From Desulfovibrio sp. Fe33 (GTDB lineage: Bacteria; Desulfobacterota; Desulfovibrionia; Desulfovibrionales; Desulfovibrionaceae), in the NCBI RefSeq assembly GCF_028532725.1, contig NZ_JAQKGU010000010.1:96328-160327 (forward strand): 64,000 nucleotides of DNA, written 5' to 3'. Under the pieces are notes generated by a model, which was not told where the DNA came from, searched no databases, and worked only from the letters and a program-made list of their open reading frames with translations. How positions within the stretch are numbered: the stretch's first letter is position 1; each line of letters opens with the position of its first letter. Positions 59,261 through 64,000 of the stretch are shown here, piece by piece. The position numbers and the translations under genes are program-made.

Positions 59261-60415
59261 TTAGGACTGCCGCGTGACTTCCTTCAGGAGCTCCGCGAAG
59301 TAGGAGGCTCCCACGAGGATGCCGTGGTCGTTGAAGTCGAACTTGCTGTTGTGGAGGACAGGCGAATCATTGCCGTTGCCGACCCACACGAAGCACCCCT
59401 TGGTGTGCTGCATGAAGAAGGCGAAGTCCTCGCTTCCCATGGCCGGGAGTTCCTTGGTGCGCACATTCTCTTCGCCTACCACGCGGGCCGCGGCCTTCAT
59501 GGCCGGTTCCGGCGTCGAGTTCACCAGCACCGGATGCTTCCGGTGGTAGGCGAACGTCGTGCGCACCCCGTAGATGGAGGCCAACCCGTCGGCCAGGCGG
59601 CCCAGGGATTCCTCGATGAGGTCCTGCACGCCGCCGTCGGTGGTCCGCACGTTGCCGCGAATGACCACCTCGTCCGGGATGATGTTGTACGCGCTGCCGC
59701 CATGCACCTGGGTTATGCTGATAACGGCCTTGTCGTGCGCCGAGACCTTGCGGGGGATGATCGACTGCGCCCCGCCGATGAAGTCGGCCACGGCGGCGAA
59801 GGGCTCCACGCAGAGGTCCGGGGAGGAAGCGTGCCCGCTCATGCCCCGGATGGTCACGTCGAAACGGTCTTCCGAGGCCATGCAGGCACCCGGGTGGACG
59901 ATGATGTGGTTCTCCGCGTGCCCGGGCCAGTTATGCAATCCGAACATGAAGTCGATATTGAACTTTTCGAACAGGCCGTCCTCAATGATCTTGAGCGCGC
60001 CTCCGAATCCCTCTTCGCCTGATTGGAAGAGGAGAAGCGCCGTGCCGTCGAAGTCCCGGTGGTCAGCCAGATAGCGGGCGAAGGTCAGCATGGTGGCGGT
60101 GTGGCCGTCGTGGCCGCAGGCGTGCATACGTCCTTCGGTCCGGGATTGATAAGGCAGTCCGGTTTCTTCGGTGATCTCCAATCCGTCCATGTCGGCGCGG
60201 AAGGCGATGGTCTTACCCGGCTTGCGCCCCTCGACTGTGGCTATCAGCGAGTTGGCGCCGATGTCCTGGTAGCCGATGCCGAAGCTGTCGAGCTGCCCTT
60301 TCACGAATGCGGCGGTCCCGGCTGTTTCCAGTCCGATTTCCGGGCATGTGTGCAGGTGCCTGCGGATGGCCCGCATTTCTTCGAAACAGGCTTCGATCTC
60401 TGGGTTCAGAGGCAT
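59261..60415 (-). CDS. M20-family amidohydrolase (hippurate/aminoacylase-like)
   Basis: 384 residues. Metal and catalytic motifs are HLHTCPEIGLETAGTAAFVK near 19-38, HACGHDGHTAT near 97-107 (Asp/His metal ligands), FQSGEEGFGGA near 130-140 (catalytic Glu) and the dimer domain starting about 185 (ISITQVHGGSAYNIIPDEVV). It would hydrolyse an N-acyl or amide bond to release an amino acid. Its stop is followed by sdaA, and it begins just after the 148-aa membrane protein. This suggests uptake and cleavage of an amino-acid conjugate, ending in serine or a similar amino acid, by inference. Confidence 0.92.
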   Translation of the reverse strand: MPLNPEIEACFEEMRAIRRHLHTCPEIGLETAGTAAFVKGQLDSFGIGYQDIGANSLIATVEGRKPGKTIAFRADMDGLEITEETGLPYQSRTEGRMHACGHDGHTATMLTFARYLADHRDFDGTALLLFQSGEEGFGGALKIIEDGLFEKFNIDFMFGLHNWPGHAENHIIVHPGACMASEDRFDVTIRGMSGHASSPDLCVEPFAAVADFIGGAQSIIPRKVSAHDKAVISITQVHGGSAYNIIPDEVVIRGNVRTTDGGVQDLIEESLGRLADGLASIYGVRTTFAYHRKHPVLVNSTPEPAMKAAARVVGEENVRTKELPAMGSEDFAFFMQHTKGCFVWVGNGNDSPVLHNSKFDFNDHGILVGASYFAELLKEVTRQS

Positions 60416-60862
60416 TTAGATCTCTCCAAGAGATTTGAGGATGATCTGGGCGATACCGGCCGAGGCGATGTAGGTGCCGGCCATGACGAACAGGCTGATG
60501 ACCGCGATGCGCCAGCCGGTCGCCTTCAGGGCAGGCAGGTCCTTTCCGATGCCGACGCCCGCATAGGCGAGGATCGGGGTGGTCAGGGCCAGGAAGTTGA
60601 CCTTGGAGACCCATCCCGCGATGACGGTGTTGCCGGGAACGCCGGGCATGGTCAGGATCATCCCGAAGGTGATGACGTAAAGGACGGCGGGCAGCTTGAA
60701 GACGTACTTGCTGGCCAGAATGCCGAGGAGCGAGATCGCCACGAGCACGGCCATGCCGGGCAGGGCGTCGATGATGCCGAAGCCGTAGCCGATCCAGTTG
60801 CCGACCAGGGTGATGGCGGCCACGATGACGAGGACGATTGCGGATTCCGTGATCTTGTTCAT
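60416..60862 (-). CDS. Small membrane protein partnered with DUF3100 protein
   Basis: 148 residues with about four helices (ITESAIVLVIVAAITLVGNW, AVLVAISLLGILASKYVFKL, VLYVITFGMILTMPG and a final pair). It ends one base before the amidohydrolase start and starts two bases after the DUF3100 gene. A polar TPILAYAGVGIGKDLPALKA loop is seen. No family is recognised with confidence; it likely forms a two-part membrane transporter with the DUF3100 protein. Confidence 0.7.
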   Translation of the reverse strand: MNKITESAIVLVIVAAITLVGNWIGYGFGIIDALPGMAVLVAISLLGILASKYVFKLPAVLYVITFGMILTMPGVPGNTVIAGWVSKVNFLALTTPILAYAGVGIGKDLPALKATGWRIAVISLFVMAGTYIASAGIAQIILKSLGEI

Positions 60863-60864
60863 TA

Positions 60865-61662
60865 CTAGGCCTCCTGGGTGGCGCCGTACCGGATGCGGTA
60901 CACGATCTTATACAGTTTGTTGGCCAGGGGCAGGGCGATGAACATGGACATGTACAGGCCGTCCAACCCGGACAGGGTGTTGCTGGCCACGCCCAGCGCC
61001 TGGATCTTGTCGGCCATTTCGGGGTAGATGGCCGAGAGGCTGCCTACGGTGGCGGTCATCATGCTGGCCGATCCGACGCCTGCGGCCATGGCCAGGGCGT
61101 AGGGGTGGAACAGGTTCAGCGCGCTCAGGATGGAGGCGGTCAGGCCGAAGAAGATGGTGCCGAAGACCGTGCCGCAGATGTAGACGCCCATGACGCCCCG
61201 GCCTTCGGCGGAATCCAGTCCGTACACCTCGCCGATGAGGGCGACGTTGGGCTCGCGGGCGATGGAGTGGGCCGCGCCCACGGCCTCGCGCTTCAGGCCG
61301 AGGAAGATGGCGACCGGAATGCCGACGATCAGGGTCCCGATGTTGCCGAACTCCTGGAGGAGCAGAGCCGGACCGGCCTTGATGAGCTCAAGGATGTTCG
61401 GGCCGACCAGGGTGCCGTAGCGGGCCATGAGCAGCATGAGGGTCAGGGCGACCAGGGAGCTGGCGTGGCCCATATCCTTGTCGTTGACGACCTTGAGGAA
61501 TTTCGGTCCCATGAACGTGCCGATGAGGACGGCATAGAGCATGGGGATCAGGACCAACATGCCCGGGCCAACGTTGAACTTGAGAATGCCGATCAGCTCG
61601 GAGCCGACCACCAGCGCGAGCACAAGCAGGTGGACCTTCACGTTTTTGATTGCGTCTACCAT
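60865..61662 (-). CDS. DUF3100-like integral membrane protein, putative transporter
   Basis: 265 residues with about eight hydrophobic helices. VHLLVLALVVGSELIGILKF and LVLIPMLYAVLIGTFMGPKF open the protein; VGIPVAIFLGLKREAVGAAH, VALIGEVYGLDSAEGRGVMG and GVGSASMMTATVGSLSAIYP follow. The pattern fits DUF3100 proteins, often next to amidohydrolases. It is the first gene of the minus-strand operon and is preceded by an inverted repeat shared with the regulator's own upstream region. Transport of the amidohydrolase substrate is inferred. Confidence 0.75.
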   Translation of the reverse strand: MVDAIKNVKVHLLVLALVVGSELIGILKFNVGPGMLVLIPMLYAVLIGTFMGPKFLKVVNDKDMGHASSLVALTLMLLMARYGTLVGPNILELIKAGPALLLQEFGNIGTLIVGIPVAIFLGLKREAVGAAHSIAREPNVALIGEVYGLDSAEGRGVMGVYICGTVFGTIFFGLTASILSALNLFHPYALAMAAGVGSASMMTATVGSLSAIYPEMADKIQALGVASNTLSGLDGLYMSMFIALPLANKLYKIVYRIRYGATQEA

Positions 61663-61826
61663 GGAATGTTACCTTTTGTTGGTTTGATTGATGCGTATCC
61701 GGCGCGGTCGGCCTCGCCCTCTCCCTCACTGGAGCGGGGAACCGCTTCCCGCCGGCCTCTCCCATTGGATTCGGACCTCTCTTCTTGCCCTCCCTTTCCA
61801 TGTTGATGCGGTTGGATGTCTTATAA

Positions 61827-61861
61827 CGGACACGTCAGAAATATGTCCGAAAATGCGTAAA
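61827..61861 (-). promoter_or_regulatory. Candidate operator of the DUF3100-amidohydrolase-sdaA operon
   Basis: CGGACA (61827-61832) and TGTCCG (61844-61849) form an inverted repeat, followed by AAAATGCGTAAA. TTATAA just left of it (61821-61826) may be the -10 region of the operon. A near copy of TGTCCGAAAA(A)TG..CGTAAA occurs at 63209-63228 upstream of the regulator. Confidence 0.55.
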
Positions 61862-61877
61862 ACAAAAACCGCGTACG

Positions 61878-63167
61878 TTACAATTTTATTTGGAAAAGTT
61901 TTTTCGGACGCCCGACGGTGTGGGGAGCGCCCTGACCCACCACCGAAGCATGGCCGTTGTCCATGAATTTTTTCAGGACCCGCCTGGCGCTGCGTTCGCT
62001 GATGCCCAGACATGCGGCCAGGTCGCCGGAGTCGAAGGTGTTCTTGCCGGTTTTTTCGATGATGGCCCGGATGCGGTCCAGGTAGCGGGGCGTGGTGCCC
62101 ATCTCCCTGGCGATGCGCAGCAGGGCGTTGTCCTCGACCCGCGTACGGTAAAGCAGCTCGTCCTCTTCCCCCAACGGGCCTCGAATGTGGTCGTCGTGGA
62201 CGAGGAACAGGCCGCCTTCGGGAAGCTCGCGGCTGTGCGAGATGGCTGTTTGGGCGGATTTCTCCGCCTCATAGGCCGTGGTGCCGATGCCGATGCCCGA
62301 GCTGACGTTGATGCTGTTCTTGCGGCCCCAGTCTATGAGGAGTCCGAACATCTCCAGGTGCTCGGGGCTTTCGATGACGCCCCTGGTGGAGAAAATGACG
62401 TATTCACGCTTGCCGATGGTGAAAATACTGCCCTGGACGGCACGGACGTAATCGAGCAGCTCAAGGAAAAAGCGCCCTTCGTCCTTCATCCGGTCATATT
62501 GATTGGTGGAGTATGTTTCGTTGCGGCTCAATTGGATGATCTGGATGGCGATGCCTGCGGAGCGAAGCCCTTGGGCTGCGATGGCGGTCAGCAGGTGCTC
62601 TACCGTGTCGCGGACCTGCAGGGAGCTGGGCAACATGCGGAGCGCCGAGTGGCCGTGGGAAACCAGTTCCTGATACACTAGGCCGAAACCGGAAATGGCC
62701 AGGTCGACCTGGCCGGACTCCAGGAGCTCGCGGTGCCAGTCAAGGAAGGCTTGTTCCGGCGTTTTGGTCGAGAAGGGCATGGAATGAACCTGGCCGAAGG
62801 GAATGCCGAACTCCCGGACGACTTCATGCAGGATTTGATGCGTGACGCAGTCGATGCTGAGGCGGTCGAAGGAGATTCCCTGGCGGATAACTTCGGAGAA
62901 GGCGCGGATAAGGCTGTAGGCGCCGCGTTCGATCTTGGCGTAGGGCCTTGTCAGGATGCATCGGGCCTTGGCGGCTTCCTGGACGCCGATACCGGAGAAG
63001 AGCAGGCCGTCGCATTCCCTTTGGCATTGCTCTATGACTTCGTGGGTGTCTTCAATGCGCTCCCGGACGTATTCCCTGTACGGGACGTTTGGGAAGAACC
63101 GGACCATGGATTCCCGCATGATTTCCACCGAGTCGGAGGGACCGATGAGCGCGATTGTCTTTTTCAT
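61878..63167 (-). CDS. Transcriptional regulator with C-terminal winged helix (probable regulator of the DUF3100 operon)
   Basis: 429 residues from ATG 63167; the longer frame to 63422 has no ribosome site and unusual composition. The N-terminal half (1-190) is alpha/beta, beginning KKTIALIGPSDSVEIMRESM, with CDGLLFSGIGVQEAAKARCI resembling periplasmic-binding or PrpR-N-like sensors. The middle (about 230-345) resembles a degenerate GGDEF/CdaR-like domain (FTIGKREYVIFSTRG, GIGIGTTAYEAEKSAQTAIS). The last 70 residues are a winged helix (GDLAACLGISERSARRVLKK, FMDNGHASVVGQG, GRPKKLF). I do not know its family name. It lies upstream of and on the same strand as the operon, and it shares an upstream motif with it. 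Confidence 0.75.
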   Translation of the reverse strand: MKKTIALIGPSDSVEIMRESMVRFFPNVPYREYVRERIEDTHEVIEQCQRECDGLLFSGIGVQEAAKARCILTRPYAKIERGAYSLIRAFSEVIRQGISFDRLSIDCVTHQILHEVVREFGIPFGQVHSMPFSTKTPEQAFLDWHRELLESGQVDLAISGFGLVYQELVSHGHSALRMLPSSLQVRDTVEHLLTAIAAQGLRSAGIAIQIIQLSRNETYSTNQYDRMKDEGRFFLELLDYVRAVQGSIFTIGKREYVIFSTRGVIESPEHLEMFGLLIDWGRKNSINVSSGIGIGTTAYEAEKSAQTAISHSRELPEGGLFLVHDDHIRGPLGEEDELLYRTRVEDNALLRIAREMGTTPRYLDRIRAIIEKTGKNTFDSGDLAACLGISERSARRVLKKFMDNGHASVVGQGAPHTVGRPKKLFQIKL

Positions 63168-63208
63168 TACATGCCGGCCGGAAGCTGTTACAGGGTAGTT
63201 ACGGTCTT

Positions 63209-63231
63209 GTCCGAAAAATGCCCGTAAATAG
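63209..63231 (-). promoter_or_regulatory. Candidate autoregulatory site of the regulator
   Basis: The motif TGTCCGAAAAATGCCCGTAA occurs 42 bases before the regulator's ATG and closely matches the site at 61844-61861 before the DUF3100 operon. Shared placement suggests the regulator binds both. Between here and 63740 (about 500 bases) I see no convincing gene, only low-confidence frames and one AT-rich stretch at 63314-63328. Confidence 0.5.
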
Positions 63232-63744
63232 CTTTTCCTAGCCTTTCCGTACAAGCTTGTCAACAGGGGCGGCCCATATTCCCTGGGGAGCTGGCGCAGA
63301 TGGGAACCTCTCCTTATATAATAGAAATAGCGCCTGGTCATGGAAGGCCGGTTCGGTTGCCTGGGAGGGGGCTGCAATTTGCGGGAGGCAAAACCTCCTG
63401 GCGGTGAGCAGGTGTCCATCAAGCCGGGGACTGCCGTGCACGGCCTGCTTCGCTGGCTTGAAACGATGTGAGGGGGGCTTAATGATGAAGGTTGGGGCGC
63501 AAGGCGGTGAAGGTGAAGTCGGGAATTGCCGCATTCGGAATAGGGAATCAGCCGCGATGGACTGGCCGGGGCGGTGGATCACGCCTCGCCGATCTGCCCT
63601 CAATTGCTACTCGCGACAGCGAAAGCATGAGGGGACAGGGGCGATGACGGGCGGATTGGTGCGTTTGATTGCGGCTGGAAATGGCTGTATGACGGGCTTT
63701 CCCGGGAGGTGGTGAAAAAAGATGAACCCGGGCGAAAAAAGGTG

Positions 63745-63773
63745 TTGACTTGGGAAGGGCTACGGCATAGTTT
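63745..63773 (+). promoter_or_regulatory. Tandem rRNA-type promoter, copy 1
   Basis: TTGACT (63745-63750), 17-base spacer, TAGTTT (63768-63773). It is preceded by GAAAAAAGGTG as in the two other copies. It is the first of three near-identical promoters about 90 bases apart. Confidence 0.75.
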
Positions 63774-63835
63774 TCCCATCCCGCCAACGAGTGGGGTCAA
63801 CGTCCGCTTCGACGAAAAAAAGTTGAAAAAAGGTG

Positions 63836-63864
63836 TTGACGGGGCGAAGCGAAAGGCTTAGCTT
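63836..63864 (+). promoter_or_regulatory. Tandem rRNA-type promoter, copy 2
   Basis: TTGACG (63836-63841), 17-base spacer, TAGCTT (63859-63864), after AGTTGAAAAAAGGTG. It lies 91 bases from copy 1. Confidence 0.78.
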
Positions 63865-63924
63865 CCCCATCCTGCCTTTGGGTAGGACGACATCTGAAAC
63901 AACGGAAAAAGTTGAAAAAAGGTG

Positions 63925-63953
63925 TTGACGGGGACGACGCGAAAGCATAGTTT
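63925..63953 (+). promoter_or_regulatory. Tandem rRNA-type promoter, copy 3
   Basis: TTGACG (63925-63930), 17-base spacer, TAGTTT (63948-63953), after AGTTGAAAAAAGGTG. It lies 89 bases from copy 2. The start of transcription would lie near 63960. Confidence 0.78.
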
Positions 63954-63978
63954 CCCTCTTCCCGCCTGACGGCGGGAC

Positions 63979-63990
63979 GTTCTTTGAGAA
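63979..63990 (+). promoter_or_regulatory. boxA-like antitermination element of an rRNA leader
   Basis: GTTCTTTGAGAA follows the last promoter and a hairpin (CCCGCC-TGAC-GGCGGG, 63961-63976). The element resembles boxA antitermination sequences of rRNA leaders. The 16S gene would lie beyond the window edge. Confidence 0.55.
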
Positions 63991-64000
63991 AAAGACACAT

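Noticed and set aside
61878..63422. Longer start for the regulator at 63422
   Set aside because: The extra 85 residues lack a ribosome site, overlap the candidate operator and look non-coding; ATG 63167 gives a sensible N-terminus.
63257..63715. Plus-strand frame of 152 codons before the tandem promoters
   Set aside because: Composition is Trp/Arg/Gly-rich with no recognisable domain or ribosome site. It is best seen as non-coding DNA.
1..64000. CRISPR arrays, insertion sequences, prophage, tRNA genes
   Set aside because: Looked for direct-repeat arrays, transposase motifs, phage modules and cloverleaf sequences; none convincing was seen. The only tandem repeat is the promoter array at the right edge.

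Overview
The window is a GC-rich stretch of a bacterial chromosome, densely packed with protein genes. Several features suggest a sulfate-reducer-like deltaproteobacterium (Desulfovibrio / Pseudodesulfovibrio type): multihaem periplasmic cytochromes with NrfD-type membrane partners, sigma-54 enhancer-binding regulators, Tat-exported iron-sulfur and molybdopterin enzymes, a glycogen synthase-phosphorylase fusion, and a probable selenoprotein. The taxonomic call is inference from gene content. No tRNA, rRNA body, CRISPR array, insertion sequence or prophage was seen.

Layout. 1-2302: end of a TonB-dependent receptor, a YfiR-like periplasmic protein and a YfiN-like sensor with a histidine-kinase output. 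2354-7238 (-): TetR regulator, membrane fusion lipoprotein and RND pump, with a TetR-type operator over the promoter. 7549-11303 (-): potABCD spermidine/putrescine ABC importer, preceded by an acyltransferase-3 gene. 12505-14707 (-): SET-domain protein, GNAT acetyltransferase and small unknowns. 14980-16380 (-): sigma-54 enhancer-binding response regulator. 16585-25280 (-): four-gene glycogen operon (debranching enzyme, GT4, GH57, and a 1412-aa fusion of glycogen synthase with glucan phosphorylase). 25584-29902 (-): second RND pump with its fusion protein.

30331-35339 holds the most striking locus. A Crp/Fnr-type regulator diverges from a three-gene operon: a Tat-exported four-cluster ferredoxin, a NrfD/HybB-type membrane protein and a 13-haem cytochrome of the octahaem tetrathionate reductase (OTR) family. 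The cytochrome reading frame is interrupted by one in-frame TGA (33978-33980). The frame continues intact on both sides, the TGA replaces a Cys I recall as active-site-adjacent in this family, and a perfect 7-bp hairpin with a GGC loop starts 13 bases after it, as expected of a bacterial SECIS element. I read it as a 719-aa selenocysteine-containing multihaem cytochrome (Sec267) fed from the quinone pool.

35420-42960: acetoin dehydrogenase cluster, with AcoR diverging from a textbook sigma-54 promoter ahead of acoC (E2 with two subunit-binding domains), a Lin0512-family gene, acoA, acoB, acoX and a DUF6506-like gene. 43060-45048 (-): thioesterase, AhpD-like protein, and lipoate-protein ligase, which could serve the acetoin E2. 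45222-53559 (+): metallo-hydrolase, a NarX/NarL-like two-component system and a classical molybdenum tetrathionate reductase operon (ttrB-ttrC-ttrA). The window therefore carries two unrelated tetrathionate-reductase-type systems.

53710-57721 (-): surface-antigen barrel, a flavin/ferredoxin fusion, an AraC regulator and a duplicated SnoaL-like protein. 57968-63167 (-): L-serine dehydratase, M20 amidohydrolase, two membrane proteins (one DUF3100) and their probable regulator, with a shared motif before both transcription units. 63168-64000 has no convincing gene but ends in three tandem near-identical strong promoters about 90 bp apart and a boxA-like leader. This is the signature of an rRNA operon starting just beyond the window.
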